Part shown: positions 48,219-58,204 of the stretch, in pieces | Layout: each line of letters starts with the position of its first letter | Position numbering within the stretch: the stretch's first letter is position 1 | Source: Phytoamicus setariae | Lineage (GTDB): Bacteria > Pseudomonadota > Alphaproteobacteria > Rhizobiales > Rhizobiaceae | NCBI RefSeq assembly: GCF_016722925.1 | Contig: NZ_JAEQNC010000016.1 | Coordinates: 62,001-126,000 of the forward strand | Direction: 5' to 3' | DNA length: 64,000 nucleotides | Notes under the pieces: model-generated | Database searches by the model: none | Told to the model about the DNA's origin: nothing | Seen by the model: the letters and a program-made list of their open reading frames with translations, nothing else | Made by a program: the position numbers and the translations under genes

Positions 48219-49079
48219 TTAGAACACACCCCGGCGGGCGGCGCGCCACATCCGCCACTGCCGAGCCAGCTGCGATGGCTGGACCATCCGCTCTCGCAGG
48301 CTGGCTCCCGCTCGGGCGGCACGGTCGAAAACCGGCTCGGCAAGTGCAGCACCAAGAAACGCAAGGTTGAGCGTCGGGCTTACGTGCCCCCTGGCCGCGG
48401 CACGCGCGCTGGCCAGATGGTCGCGCCCGAGTCCGACGAACGCGTCGATTGCCGCCTTGCAGCGATCATGATCGGCGCCGTCGATGAATGCGCCGGCATT
48501 CAGTCCCGTCGCCTGCAGAATCGTTGCCGGGATATAGACCTGATGGCGTCTGATGTGGATCGGCATGAGCATGAGGCAGCCGGCAGTCGCCTGCGCAACA
48601 CCCGCATGACCGGCCGCCTCAGCGCTGCGAGCAGCATTGGCTGGATCAAGGATCAGTGCGGCGAGCTGTATCAGGGTAGACGCGGTTTCGCCGGCATAGC
48701 CCTCAAACATCGCGGTGTCGCCCATCGGATCATCATAGAGGTCGAAGATCCTGGCGTCGGTCATTGCAAGCAGGGGTGATCTGGGAAGATCGTACTCGGC
48801 AATCACCTGGAGCAGTCCCGCAGCAAGCGGGTTGGCGAGACTGTCGCCTTCCGCGGTTCCTTCAAGGACATCCCGCCACCACTGCAGGCGGATTTCACCG
48901 GGCAACGGTTCACGGATAACATCGCGAATACGGGCTATTTCAGCATTGAATGTGTAGAGCGCGGCAACCGCGCCGCGCTTGTTCTCTGGCATCAGCAAGC
49001 AGGCCAGATAACGATCGAAATCGGTCGATCGCAGCGTATCGAGGCAAGCCTGGTACGCATCGGCACGCGATAGACTCAT
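48219..49079 (-). CDS. Phytoene/squalene synthase family protein, NDUFAF6-like
   Basis: A 286-residue all-helical protein of the squalene/phytoene synthase superfamily. The usual first Asp-rich motif (D-x-x-x-D) is replaced by AEIARIRDVI, and the second region reads DLYDDPMGDTA. That fits the short NDUFAF6-like branch, whose mitochondrial member is a complex I assembly factor, better than a carotenoid or hopanoid enzyme. No other carotenoid genes are nearby. The neighbouring gene is an NDUFAF3-like protein, and secDF-yajC follow upstream, the conserved alphaproteobacterial arrangement. Confidence 0.83.
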   Translation of the reverse strand: MSLSRADAYQACLDTLRSTDFDRYLACLLMPENKRGAVAALYTFNAEIARIRDVIREPLPGEIRLQWWRDVLEGTAEGDSLANPLAAGLLQVIAEYDLPRSPLLAMTDARIFDLYDDPMGDTAMFEGYAGETASTLIQLAALILDPANAARSAEAAGHAGVAQATAGCLMLMPIHIRRHQVYIPATILQATGLNAGAFIDGADHDRCKAAIDAFVGLGRDHLASARAAARGHVSPTLNLAFLGAALAEPVFDRAARAGASLRERMVQPSQLARQWRMWRAARRGVF

Positions 49080-49082
49080 CTC

Positions 49083-49472
49083 CTACTCCACGGCAACGAG
49101 CGCTGCCGCCGCAGCCCTGTCTTCGCCAAGCAATATGTTGAAGGTCCTGACGGCTGCACCGGTAGACATTGAATCCGCGGAAATGCGGCTCTCCCGGAAC
49201 AGCGCCCGAAGTTCTTTGGGCAGAAGCTGCATGGACATGCCGGTGCCAACCAGCAACACTTCTATTTCAGCTGCTTCGGCAAGAACCCGCTCAAAATCCG
49301 CGGCAGTGAGCGGCTGCCCTTCCCCGACATCCCAACCGTAGATGCCGGAAGGCAGGCAAAGGATCGAACCCCGATGGCTCATGTCGGCAAACCGGAAACC
49401 ACCATTCCCGTAGGCATCGATGGGCGCGCGTCCCGGGAAATGCTGTTCGCGAATGATGATTCCCTTGGCCAA
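49083..49472 (-). CDS. Mth938-like (NDUFAF3-like, DUF498) protein
   Basis: A 129-residue alpha/beta protein starting at a TTG (49472) three bases after the secDF stop. Conserved features: HFPGRAPIDAYGNGGFRFAD, GSILCLPSGIYGW and a Rossmann-like VLLVGTGMSMQLLP. It is the bacterial counterpart of mitochondrial NDUFAF3, a complex I assembly factor. In alphaproteobacteria the gene typically sits beside membrane-insertion genes. Here it is between secDF and the NDUFAF6-like gene, so both candidate assembly factors travel with the translocon genes. No SD was clearly seen for the TTG. Confidence 0.88.
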   Translation of the reverse strand: MAKGIIIREQHFPGRAPIDAYGNGGFRFADMSHRGSILCLPSGIYGWDVGEGQPLTAADFERVLAEAAEIEVLLVGTGMSMQLLPKELRALFRESRISADSMSTGAAVRTFNILLGEDRAAAAALVAVE

Positions 49473-49475
49473 TGG

Positions 49476-52031
49476 TCAGACCGCCGGGCTCTGGATTTCG
49501 GCCGTCGCCTTGTTGTCCTTGTCCTTGTCGAACGTATCAGGGCGCAGCTTGAAGAGGATCAACACCGGCGCGGCGATATAGATCGACGAGAATGTACCGA
49601 CGACAACACCGAACAGCATCGAGATCGTGAAGCCGCGGATAACATCGCCGCCGAACACCACCAGCGCCAATATGGCGATCATCGTGGTCACCGACGTTAG
49701 GATCGTTCGTGACAGCGTCGAGTTGATCGATGTGTCGATCAACAGCGGCAAAGGCATCTTCTTGTATCGCCTGAGGTTCTCACGCAGGCGGTCATAGACG
49801 ACGACCGTATCGTTCAGGGAGTAGCCGACAATCGTCAAAACCGCCGCGATACTGGTTATGTCGAACTCCAGCCCCGTGAAGACAAAAAGTCCAATCGTCA
49901 GCAACAAGTCATGCAGCGTCGCGATGATGGCGCCGATCGCGAATTGCCATTCGAACCGGACCCAGATGTAGCCCATGATCGCAATCAGCGACAATCCGAC
50001 ACCGATAATGCCAGTCATCGCCAATTCCCCGGAGACCGAGGGGCCGACGACTTCGACGCGGCGGAACTCGTATTGCTCGCTCAGTTCCCCACGAATCTTG
50101 TTGACCGCCGACTGCTCGGCATTTTCGCCGGCTTCCTGGCTTTGTACACGCACGAGCACATTGCTCGGTTCGCCAAAGCCCTGCACCTGCAGGCCGCCCA
50201 GGTTGAGCGTCCCGAGCCTTTCGCGGATATCGCCGATATTCGCGTCACCCTGCTTGGCCTTCAACTCGATGATTGAACCACCGGTGAAGTCGATACCAAG
50301 GTTGAGGCCAAGCGTTGCGAAACCGGCAATGGCACCGATGGTCAGGGCCGCCGAGATTGCGAAGGTATAGTTACGGATTGCCATGAAGCGAATCTGGGCG
50401 AAATCGAAGAAGCCTGTGCGGACACCCTTGGGCAGCGCCTTCGGACGCGTCCGGCGCATCCAGATCGCAATCATCAACCGCGACACGGTGTAGGCCGTAA
50501 AGACCGTCGTGATGATGCCGATGGAAAGCGTGATCGCGAAGCCGCGAACCGGGCCGGATCCCATGTAGAACAGGATCACGGCAGCGATGAGCGTCGTCAG
50601 GTTGGCGTCGATAATCGTGCCGAATGCCTTGTTGAAGCCCGCTTCCATGGCCTGCGGGATGGATCGGCCCGCTTTGACCTCTTCGCGGAAACGCTCATAG
50701 AACAGAACGTTGGAGTCAACGGCCTGACCGATCGTCAGCACGATGCCGGCGATGCCTGGTAATGTCAGCGTGGCGCCCAGCAGCGACAGGATCGCGATGA
50801 TCATCAACACGTTGATAATCATCGCCAGGTTGGCGATCATGCCGAGCGTTCCGTAGAAGAACGTCATGAAGGCAATAACAGCGATCAAGCCGATGACACC
50901 GGCGATGAAGCCGGCCCGGATCGAGTCGGCGCCGAGGCCAGGCCCGACCGTACGCTCTTCAACCACGGTCAAGGTTGCCGGCAGTGCACCAGCGCGCAGC
51001 AGCACAGCCAGGTCATTGGCGGACTCAACGGTAAAGTTACCGGAAATCTGCCCCTGACCGCCTAGAATCGGCTCATTGATGACAGGCGCGGTAATCACCT
51101 GATTGTCGAGTATCACCGCGAAGGGTTCGCCGACGTGCTCCTGCGTGACGCGTCCGAATTTCTGTGCACCAGCTGAATCGAAACGGAAGGAAACGATCGG
51201 CTCGCTGTTCTGCTGGTTGAAGCCCGGCTGCGCGTCGACCAGGTTCTCGCCCGACAGGATCGCAGTTTTCTGGATCAGGTACGGAACCGGCGGGTCGTCA
51301 TTGGAATAGACCACTTCCGAGTTTGCCGGAGGACGGCCATTGACGGCGTCGACTGCAGGCATCGAATTGTCGACCAGATGGAAGGTCAACTTGGCGGTCT
51401 GGTTGAGGATTGCCTTCAGGCGCTGCGGATCGTCGAGACCCGGCACCTGTACGATGATACGATCGCTACCCTGCCGCTGGATCAGCGGCTCGGTCGTGCC
51501 GAGTTCATCAACGCGGCGGCGAACGACTTCAATGGACTGCGAAACCGCCGACTGGACGCGATAGTTGATGCCCTGATCCGTCAGATCCAGCTCGAAAGCA
51601 CCGTCATCGGTGTTCGAAAGCGTTGCTTCCTGAATGGAGCCGCCGGAAAGGCCTCCGAGGCTTACCAGTGCCGTCAAATCCTTCAACGCATCCCTGGCGG
51701 CGTCGATCTGGGTCACGTCGCGCAGTTTGAAGGTCAGCTTCTGGCCCGAGCCGTTCAGGCCGGTATAACCGATGCCCGCCTTGCGCAGATTGGTTCGAAC
51801 ATCGTCGAGTGCGGTCTGCATCCGCTCCTTGACGATGTCACCGCGCTCCAGCTTCAGCATTATGTGCGAGCCGCCCTGCAGATCGAGGCCGAGCGTCATG
51901 GTCTTCTTCGGAACCCACGAAGGAAGCGCGTCCAGCGTCGCCTTGGGCAGGAAATTGGGAATTGCCACAAGGATGCTGAGCGCCGTGGCCAGCCAGATCA
52001 GGATTGCTTTCCAGCGGGAAAAATAGAGCAT
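49476..52031 (-). CDS. secDF: Fused protein-export translocase SecD-SecF
   Basis: An 851-residue fusion of SecD (about 1-510) and SecF (about 530-851). SecD shows the first transmembrane helix (8-24), LGLDLQGGSHIMLKLE, the P1 periplasmic domain, and a six-helix RND-type core with GQAVDSNVLFYERFREE (proton-relay Asp). SecF shows LNLGIDFTGGSIIELK and VGYSLNDTVVVYDRLREN. It uses the proton gradient to help SecYEG pull proteins across the inner membrane. The single-chain form is usual in rhizobia. It is transcribed after yajC, which lies 73 bases upstream. Confidence 0.97.
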   Translation of the reverse strand: MLYFSRWKAILIWLATALSILVAIPNFLPKATLDALPSWVPKKTMTLGLDLQGGSHIMLKLERGDIVKERMQTALDDVRTNLRKAGIGYTGLNGSGQKLTFKLRDVTQIDAARDALKDLTALVSLGGLSGGSIQEATLSNTDDGAFELDLTDQGINYRVQSAVSQSIEVVRRRVDELGTTEPLIQRQGSDRIIVQVPGLDDPQRLKAILNQTAKLTFHLVDNSMPAVDAVNGRPPANSEVVYSNDDPPVPYLIQKTAILSGENLVDAQPGFNQQNSEPIVSFRFDSAGAQKFGRVTQEHVGEPFAVILDNQVITAPVINEPILGGQGQISGNFTVESANDLAVLLRAGALPATLTVVEERTVGPGLGADSIRAGFIAGVIGLIAVIAFMTFFYGTLGMIANLAMIINVLMIIAILSLLGATLTLPGIAGIVLTIGQAVDSNVLFYERFREEVKAGRSIPQAMEAGFNKAFGTIIDANLTTLIAAVILFYMGSGPVRGFAITLSIGIITTVFTAYTVSRLMIAIWMRRTRPKALPKGVRTGFFDFAQIRFMAIRNYTFAISAALTIGAIAGFATLGLNLGIDFTGGSIIELKAKQGDANIGDIRERLGTLNLGGLQVQGFGEPSNVLVRVQSQEAGENAEQSAVNKIRGELSEQYEFRRVEVVGPSVSGELAMTGIIGVGLSLIAIMGYIWVRFEWQFAIGAIIATLHDLLLTIGLFVFTGLEFDITSIAAVLTIVGYSLNDTVVVYDRLRENLRRYKKMPLPLLIDTSINSTLSRTILTSVTTMIAILALVVFGGDVIRGFTISMLFGVVVGTFSSIYIAAPVLILFKLRPDTFDKDKDNKATAEIQSPAV

Positions 52032-52104
52032 GGGTCTCTCGATGCGCGTTTTATGACTGGCGTGGCCTTGAGTTGCGGGCCTTGCCGGCCCGCGCCAGAA
52101 GCGA

Positions 52105-52461
52105 TTACGGCTTGTTGGCGGCCGTCGGTTCCTTGACCGGCTCGCTCTTGACCCGAACTTCGGCGATCATGCTGCGTGCAACACGAACCTTTACGCCGTC
52201 GGAGATTTCGGCTTCGAGCTCATTGTCGTCGACCACCTTGGTCACCTTGGCGATCATGCCGCCGCCGAGAACAATCTGGTCACCGCGACGAATGTTCTTC
52301 AGAATCTCTTCGCGCTTTTTCACTTGCTGGCGCTGCGGCCGGAAGATCAGGAAATAGAACACCACCAACATCGGCACGAACAGAATGATAATATCAAACC
52401 CCGAGCCGAGCGACGACGAAGATGGTGCTGCCGACTGGGCAAAGGCTTCAGTGAAGAACAT
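52105..52461 (-). CDS. yajC: Preprotein translocase subunit YajC
   Basis: A 118-residue small membrane protein with one transmembrane helix (about 22-40, DIIILFVPMLVVFYFLIF) followed by RPQRQQVKKREEILKNIRRGDQ in part, and a beta-rich cytoplasmic domain with LGGGMIAKVTKV. It forms the SecDF-YajC holotranslocon module. Gene order yajC-secDF is universal in this group. It begins the minus-strand transcript of six genes, while the divergent DUF815 gene lies 301 bases away. Confidence 0.96.
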   Translation of the reverse strand: MFFTEAFAQSAAPSSSSLGSGFDIIILFVPMLVVFYFLIFRPQRQQVKKREEILKNIRRGDQIVLGGGMIAKVTKVVDDNELEAEISDGVKVRVARSMIAEVRVKSEPVKEPTAANKP

Positions 52462-52762
52462 AAGTTACTCCCGGACAAATTCATTGATGCGGCAGACTCT
52501 AAGCCGCTTTCTGGAGGCCGGAATATAGGAACATGGCAGTCCTTTGCAACAGCACTGTGGAAAATTTGCCCGTGAAACCACCGTTTTGGACCGTATCCGA
52601 CCTTTTCGTGCTGCGGCCCCCATGCTACCCGGCGGCAATACAGCTCGGCGCGTCACAATCGACGTGAAAAGGAGGCTGTAGACTTTGAGCGAGCACACTG
52701 CTCCCCGCCGGCCCATTGCGGTGAATGAGACAGCGTGCCGACAGATAAGCAGGAGCCGGACC
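52462..52762. other. Divergent promoter region, yajC / DUF815 ATPase
   Basis: About 300 bases between divergent genes. It holds no supported coding frame. An in-frame extension of the DUF815 gene into it lacks conservation, and the AGGAGCCGGACC site decides for the downstream ATG at 52763. Confidence 0.55.
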
Positions 52763-53626
52763 ATGCGTGAAGACCTATTGAAATCGATCCTCGGCGAACT
52801 GAAGCGCCTGGCCGATGCGGCCGACCGCGCGGCGGGACCTGCCCCTACCCCCATAAGCTGGGATGATGCGGATTGTTTCGTCTGGAACCCTGAGCGGCAT
52901 TCGCTGACTCCGGTCAAGCGCCCGAACCGGGTCGATCTGACGCTCATTCGTGGGGTCGATCACGTTAAGACCATCCTTCACGAGAACACCGACCGGTTTG
53001 CCGAGGGTTTTGCCGCCAACAACGTTCTACTGTGGGGTGCGCGTGGCATGGGCAAGAGCTCCCTGGTCAAGGCCATACATGCCTCGATCAACGTCGAGCG
53101 CAAGACATCCATGAAGCTCGTGGAGGTGCATCGCGAAGACATCCAGACGCTGCCGGTGCTGATGGACATCCTCAAGGCAGCACCTCATCGGGTGATCCTT
53201 TTCTGCGACGACCTATCCTTCGACAATGACGACACCTCCTACAAGTCGCTGAAGGCAGCACTCGACGGCGGCATCGAAGGCCGGCCGGAGAATGTCATTT
53301 TCTATGCGACCTCGAACCGCCGGCACCTTCTGCCGCGCAACATGATCGAGAACGAACAATCGACGGCGATCAACCCTTCGGAAGCTGTCGAGGAAAAGGT
53401 TTCGCTATCTGACCGCTTCGGCCTTTGGCTTGGCTTTCACAAGTGCAGCCAGGACGATTATCTCGCCATGGTCGACGGCTATCGGGAGTATTTCAAACTC
53501 GATATCGAGCCCGAAAAGCTGCACTTCGAAGCCCTTGAATGGGCAACGACGCGCGGCTCGCGGTCCGGCCGCGTTGCCTGGCAGTACATCCAGGACCTGG
53601 CGGGGCGGTTGCGGCAGACCGTTTGA
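52763..53626 (+). CDS. DUF815 AAA+-type ATPase
   Basis: A 287-residue P-loop ATPase of the DUF815 family. Walker A is WGARGMGKSSLVKA (P-loop 92-100), Walker B region VILFCDDLSF (147-150 acidic pair), and sensor-like FYATSNRRHLLPRNM further on. It resembles the ATPase domain of AAA+ proteins such as IstB/DnaA-like clades, but no partner is known. AGGAGCCGGACC precedes the ATG. It is convergent with the LysM/LytM gene across a strong terminator. The function is uncharacterised. Confidence 0.9.
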   Translation: MREDLLKSILGELKRLADAADRAAGPAPTPISWDDADCFVWNPERHSLTPVKRPNRVDLTLIRGVDHVKTILHENTDRFAEGFAANNVLLWGARGMGKSSLVKAIHASINVERKTSMKLVEVHREDIQTLPVLMDILKAAPHRVILFCDDLSFDNDDTSYKSLKAALDGGIEGRPENVIFYATSNRRHLLPRNMIENEQSTAINPSEAVEEKVSLSDRFGLWLGFHKCSQDDYLAMVDGYREYFKLDIEPEKLHFEALEWATTRGSRSGRVAWQYIQDLAGRLRQTV

Positions 53627-53634
53627 TCAATGCA

Positions 53635-53660
53635 AAAAGCCCGGCTTTCGCCGGGCTTTT
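53635..53660. terminator. Bidirectional intrinsic terminator
   Basis: Perfect 11-bp stem AAAAGCCCGGC (53635-53645) with GCCGGGCTTTT (53650-53660) around TTTC. A and T runs at the stem ends give termination on both strands between convergent genes. Confidence 0.92.
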
Positions 53661-53683
53661 CATGTTTCCTGCAGACGCAAAAC

Positions 53684-55186
53684 CTACTGGAGGAAAGTCA
53701 TCGGATTAACGGCGACGGCGTTCTTGCGCACCTCGAAGTGCAGCTTCGGACGCTTGGCAGCGCCGGTCATGCCGGAGTTGGCGATCACCTGTCCGCGGGT
53801 CACCTTGTCGCCACGCTTGACACCGAGCGAAGCTGCATTGCCGTATACCGTTACCGTTCCGTCATCGTGACGGACGAGAACCGTGTTGCCGAGATCCTTG
53901 AGGCCGGAGCCCGAATAGATGACGACACCGTTTTCGGCAGCCTTGACCGCAGTGCCTTCCGGAACCGAGATGTCGATGCCCGCATTGCGCGTGCCTTCGA
54001 CATTCTGGCCGTAGCCGGCAATGACTGCTCCGCGAACTGGCCAGCGATACTTGCCAATGCCGGTGGCATCGGGCGCATCCTCGCCGTTGTCGGCAGACTT
54101 CTGGACTTCCGCGACGCTCTTTTCCGCGACTGGTGGCGTGTAGGTCTTCGGCTTGGCCTCGGCGGTCTCCTTGACCTTGCTGTCAGCCGGGATCGACGCC
54201 GTCTTGACGTTGTCGGCACCCGGCACCGGTATCTTGATGCTCTGGCCGATCCGGACCGAAGCCGTGTTCATGCCGTTGGCCTGCTTGAGCGCGTCAATGC
54301 TGACCTTGTGGTTGCGGGCAATGCGGGCGAGCGAGTCACCCTGTTTGACCACGTAGAGGCCACCGTTCTCGGCGTTGTCAGCAACCTTGTCGGCGCTCTT
54401 TGCCTTGTCCCTGGCGGAAGCCGTCGGCAGAATTGCCTTGTCCTGCTCGGGGAGCTTGCCGGGGACCGGAACTTTCTTCTTTCCTTCGGCTGCGAGTTCG
54501 ACCGGAACACCCTTGGCCTTCAGATCGACCTTGGCGGCAACCGGGATAAGCAGGGACTTGCCGTATTTCAGGTCAGCCGCGGTCTCCAGCTTGTTGGCCC
54601 GCAGGATTTCGGCCTGCGGTACGCCGTAGCGTGCCGAGATGCCGGAAAGCGTTTCGCCGCTGCGGATGACAATCCGCGGCGAGCGATCGGAAACGATCCA
54701 CCTGCCCTTGATCGTGCCGGTGCTGATGGGATCGGCTTCGACCCTGATCTTGCCTGGAAGCGCCTGGTTCAGGGCAACCTTTTCCTCGGCGCGTACCGTG
54801 GGCGTCGAAAGCTCGGTGCGCTGAACCCTAATCGGATTGACTGAAGCCCTGGCGGGTGACAGTTCTGTCGTCGAGGTGCTTATTGGATCGTAACCGGCAT
54901 TGGCCGTGTTCCGCCCGGGATAAGGCTGGTCGAGCGCCGCATCGCCGCTCAGATCCTGGTTATTCCCCGCATTGGCAATGTCCTCACGTGGCGTTGGCAG
55001 TTTGCCATTCACCGCGTTGACCTTGTGGGGAATTGAGTTTGTCGTGAGCCCGTCCGTTTTCGATGAGAATAACCCGTCAAACCGGGTTACATCCGAACTA
55101 CAACCCGAAGCCGCGCCTGCGAGCAGGAAGGCGGTAACGAGACGGAGAGGCGATACTCTGGACTTTACAATTTCTGTGTTACGCAT
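53684..55186 (-). CDS. nlpD: LysM/LytM lipoprotein, NlpD/DipM-like, with degenerate LytM site
   Basis: A 500-residue envelope protein with lipobox SGC at C29. LysM domains lie at about 170-215 and 277-321, and a LytM (M23-like) domain at 385-499. The zinc-binding residues of active M23 enzymes are absent: N401 replaces the first His (NAGIDIS), N450 sits at the H of Y-x-H, and K481 replaces the first His of H-x-H (KLHFEV). Such degenerate LytM proteins, E. coli NlpD and Caulobacter DipM among them, activate amidases at the septum rather than cleave peptidoglycan themselves. The surE-pcm-nlpD order is conserved. The ATG at 55186 starts the lipoprotein signal. Confidence 0.87.
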   Translation of the reverse strand: MRNTEIVKSRVSPLRLVTAFLLAGAASGCSSDVTRFDGLFSSKTDGLTTNSIPHKVNAVNGKLPTPREDIANAGNNQDLSGDAALDQPYPGRNTANAGYDPISTSTTELSPARASVNPIRVQRTELSTPTVRAEEKVALNQALPGKIRVEADPISTGTIKGRWIVSDRSPRIVIRSGETLSGISARYGVPQAEILRANKLETAADLKYGKSLLIPVAAKVDLKAKGVPVELAAEGKKKVPVPGKLPEQDKAILPTASARDKAKSADKVADNAENGGLYVVKQGDSLARIARNHKVSIDALKQANGMNTASVRIGQSIKIPVPGADNVKTASIPADSKVKETAEAKPKTYTPPVAEKSVAEVQKSADNGEDAPDATGIGKYRWPVRGAVIAGYGQNVEGTRNAGIDISVPEGTAVKAAENGVVIYSGSGLKDLGNTVLVRHDDGTVTVYGNAASLGVKRGDKVTRGQVIANSGMTGAAKRPKLHFEVRKNAVAVNPMTFLQ

Positions 55187-55318
55187 GACCCAACCCAAGC
55201 AACGCATTTACTTGGATTCATTAAAGCGCGTTAGTGTTACTGGCGGGTTAACGCACATGCGGCTTCGCAAAAATAAGCAAAAAAACGATAACCTTAACAG
55301 GAAGTTACCGCTACCGCT

Positions 55319-55972
55319 TCAGAGTATCTGCGCCATCTGCGGCACCATGGGTTGATAGGGCGTATCGAAAAGCTCCACCCGCTCGAAGCGGCTGCCGGAC
55401 TTGGTAAGTTTGACCATGCGCGCGATCCCGTCGTCGCCGACAATGGGCGCGAGCATCATTCCACCTGAAACGAGTTGTTCGGCATAAATGCGCGGCATGG
55501 AGGAAAATGCCGCGGTCACCAGGATCCGGTCGAACGTACCCTCCCCCTGCAATCCCATGCTGCCATCGGCCTGCCGGACGATGACATTCCTGAGCGCCAG
55601 CTTATCCATCCGCTCTTGGGCAAGATTAACCAGCGTCTTGTAGCGATCGACAGTCAGCACCCGCTCTGTCAGCCGCCCCATCACGGCGGCGGTGAAACCG
55701 CTACCCGTGCCGATTTCGAGCACCCGATGACTGGATTTCAACTTCATCAGGCTGATGATTTCGGCCGCCAGGTCAACACCCTCGATCAGCGCGCCGCATT
55801 CGATCGGCAGGCTGCGCGAGGACCATGCGCTGGCAACGTGTTCAGAGGGCACAAACAGGTGCCGAGGGGTCTGTTCGATGGCGTTGAGCAGGTCGGTATT
55901 GTTGATCCCCTTGGCACGCAGCCTCAGGCATAACGCGGCAAATCCTTCCTTGCCGATCCTGCTTTGAACCAT
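55319..55972 (-). CDS. pcm: Protein-L-isoaspartate O-methyltransferase
   Basis: A 217-residue SAM-dependent methyltransferase that repairs isoaspartyl residues. Features: LPIECGALIEGVDLAAEI (substrate-binding loop), motif I VLEIGTGSGFTAAVMGRL, and FDRILVTAAFSSMP. The ATG at 55972 is one base past the surE stop, with GAAGGG in the surE end. The 346-base region up to the lipoprotein gene holds only its promoter-like AT-rich stretch. Confidence 0.94.
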   Translation of the reverse strand: MVQSRIGKEGFAALCLRLRAKGINNTDLLNAIEQTPRHLFVPSEHVASAWSSRSLPIECGALIEGVDLAAEIISLMKLKSSHRVLEIGTGSGFTAAVMGRLTERVLTVDRYKTLVNLAQERMDKLALRNVIVRQADGSMGLQGEGTFDRILVTAAFSSMPRIYAEQLVSGGMMLAPIVGDDGIARMVKLTKSGSRFERVELFDTPYQPMVPQMAQIL

Positions 55973-55973
55973 C

Positions 55974-56744
55974 TTACATCCCTTCCACAACCGCCTGCTG
56001 GATACGATCGAGCAGGCTGTAATCTGTCAGATCAAGTTTGAGCGGCGTTACCGAAATCTTGTTTTCCCTGACCGCGAAGATATCGGTACCTTCACGGAAA
56101 TCACCCGTCCGACCGTCGAATTTCAGCCAGTAATACGGCAATCCCCGGCCATCGCTGCGCTTTTCGACGTTGATGCCGAAATCGAGCTTGCCCTGCGCCG
56201 TCACAGCGATACCGTTGACGTCCTCCGGCTTGCAGTTGGGGAAGTTGACGTTCATGAACGTCCAGTCCGGCATGTCCACGTCGATCAGTTGCCGAAGCAG
56301 CTTTGGCGCATAGAGTTCAGCGATCTCCCAAGGGATACGGCGCTCGCCGTCATTGTAAATCGCAGCCTGCGACAGCGCGAAAGACTTGATCCCCTGAAGG
56401 GTGCCTTCGATTGCCCCGGCTATGGTGCCAGAATAAGTGACATCGTCAGCCATGTTGGCGCCGTTGTTGACACCCGAAAGGATGAGATCGGGCTTGGCCT
56501 TCGCCATCACTTCCTTGACGCCCATGATGATGCAGTCAGTCGGAGTGCCGCGAAGGGCGAAGCGCTTTTCGGAAACTTGCCGCAAACGCAGGGGCTCGGA
56601 AAGCGTCAGCGAATGGGCAAGCCCGCTCTGGTCTGTCTCAGGCGCCACGATCCAGACGTCGTCGGAAAGCGTCAACGCTATCCTTTCGAGGACCGCCAGG
56701 CCCTCGGCATGAATTCCATCATCATTGGTCAGCAGTATGCGCAC
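55974..56744 (-). CDS. surE: 5'-nucleotidase/stationary-phase survival protein SurE
   Basis: A 256-residue metal-dependent nucleotide phosphatase. The N-terminus [11 protein letters not shown] carries the metal-binding Asp pair D8-D9. SGVNNGANM and the GTPTDCI loop are further active-site segments. Length is typical. It is packed tightly between serS (3-base gap upstream) and pcm (1-base gap downstream), so the three are one operon. Confidence 0.96.
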   Translation of the reverse strand: MRILLTNDDGIHAEGLAVLERIALTLSDDVWIVAPETDQSGLAHSLTLSEPLRLRQVSEKRFALRGTPTDCIIMGVKEVMAKAKPDLILSGVNNGANMADDVTYSGTIAGAIEGTLQGIKSFALSQAAIYNDGERRIPWEIAELYAPKLLRQLIDVDMPDWTFMNVNFPNCKPEDVNGIAVTAQGKLDFGINVEKRSDGRGLPYYWLKFDGRTGDFREGTDIFAVRENKISVTPLKLDLTDYSLLDRIQQAVVEGM

Positions 56745-56747
56745 GTA

Positions 56748-58031
56748 TCAGCCCGCCTTCTCGATCTTCGTCAGACCGCCCATATAGGGCAGCAGCACAT
56801 CCGGAACCGTCACCGAACCGTCTTCGTTCAGGTAGTTCTCGAGAACCGCGATCAGTGCGCGGCCAACTGCCGTGCCCGAACCATTCAGCGTATGGACGAA
56901 CTTGATGCTCCGGTCGGCCTTGTCGCGATATCGCGCATTCATGCGACGGCCCTGGAAATCACCACAGACCGAGCAGGAGGAGATTTCGCGGTAGGTATTC
57001 TGTCCGGGCAGCCACACCTCGATGTCGTAGGTCTTGCGGGCACCAAAACCCATATCGCCGGCGCAGAGCGTCATGGTGCGGAAATGCAAGCCCAACCGCT
57101 TGAGCACGGTCTCGGCGCATTCCGTCATCCGCTCATGTTCGGCAACCGAGCTTTCCGCGTCGGTGATCGACACCAGCTCGACCTTCATGAACTGGTGCTG
57201 GCGCAGCATGCCACGGGTATCGCGACCGGCGGCCCCCGCCTCGGAGCGGAAACACGGCGTAAGCGCCGTAAAGCGCAGCGGCAGCTTGTCGTGTTCGAGG
57301 ATTTCCTCGCGCACCAGATTGGTCAGCGGGACTTCCGCGGTGGGAATCAGCCAGCGGCCGTCGGTCGTGCGGAAAAGGTCTTCGGCAAATTTCGGCAGCT
57401 GGTTGGTACCGAAGGCTGCATCATCACGCACCATCAGCGGCGGCTGGACCTCGAGGTACCCATGTTCCTGCGTATGCGTGTCGAGCATGAACTGACCGAG
57501 TGCGCGCTCCAGCCGGGCAAGCTGCCCTTTCAGGATGGTAAAGCGCGACCCGGCTATCTTGGCGGCAGCTTCGAAATCCATCCAGCCGAGCGACTCGCCT
57601 ATCTCGAAATGTTCGCGCGGCGCATGAGTCCAGGTCGGCTTGTCGCCTGCCGTGCGCTTCAACACGTTGTCGTTCTCGTCCTTGCCTTCTGGCACTTCGT
57701 CGAACGGAATATTGGGCAGGCGCGACAGCGCTTCGTTGAGTTCGGCGGTGAGTTGCCGTTCCTCGTCCTCGGCGGCGGGCAGCAGAGTCTTGAGCTCGCC
57801 GACTTCGGCCTTCAGCTTCTCCGCCAGCTCGGCGTTCTTCTGCGCCATGGCGGCACCGATTTCCTTGGAGGCGGTATTGCGGCGCGACTGCATATCCTGC
57901 GCCTTCTGCACGACGGCACGGCGTCTTTCGTCCAGCGCGATAAGCGCCTGAGCCTGCGGCTCGGCATTGCGCTTGCGCAAAGCGGCATCCAGTGCCGCGG
58001 GGTTGTCGCGAATCCATTTGATATCGAGCAT
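56748..58031 (-). CDS. serS: Seryl-tRNA synthetase
   Basis: A 427-residue class II synthetase. The N-terminal coiled-coil arm (about 25-105, Glu/Ala/Lys-rich) binds the long variable arm of tRNA-Ser. Motif 2 is [20 protein letters not shown] (about 260-280) and motif 3 is [17 protein letters not shown] (about 385-402). The ATG at 58031 begins the conserved [11 protein letters not shown]; an upstream in-frame extension is not family-like. It precedes surE by 3 bases. Confidence 0.97.
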   Translation of the reverse strand: MLDIKWIRDNPAALDAALRKRNAEPQAQALIALDERRRAVVQKAQDMQSRRNTASKEIGAAMAQKNAELAEKLKAEVGELKTLLPAAEDEERQLTAELNEALSRLPNIPFDEVPEGKDENDNVLKRTAGDKPTWTHAPREHFEIGESLGWMDFEAAAKIAGSRFTILKGQLARLERALGQFMLDTHTQEHGYLEVQPPLMVRDDAAFGTNQLPKFAEDLFRTTDGRWLIPTAEVPLTNLVREEILEHDKLPLRFTALTPCFRSEAGAAGRDTRGMLRQHQFMKVELVSITDAESSVAEHERMTECAETVLKRLGLHFRTMTLCAGDMGFGARKTYDIEVWLPGQNTYREISSCSVCGDFQGRRMNARYRDKADRSIKFVHTLNGSGTAVGRALIAVLENYLNEDGSVTVPDVLLPYMGGLTKIEKAG

Positions 58032-58204
58032 GTGAACACCTGGTTCTGAAACAGAAAGCAGGAAAATCGTTGACCGACTCCTGCCATTTATAGGGTTTTG
58101 GCGCGAAGCGACGTCAAAAACAAGCCGCAATCACTGGCAGCAGCCTCTTTAGAACGGACGCAATCGGTTCCCGGTTCCTCGAAGGGGCTGCTGGACTGCA
58201 CCCG

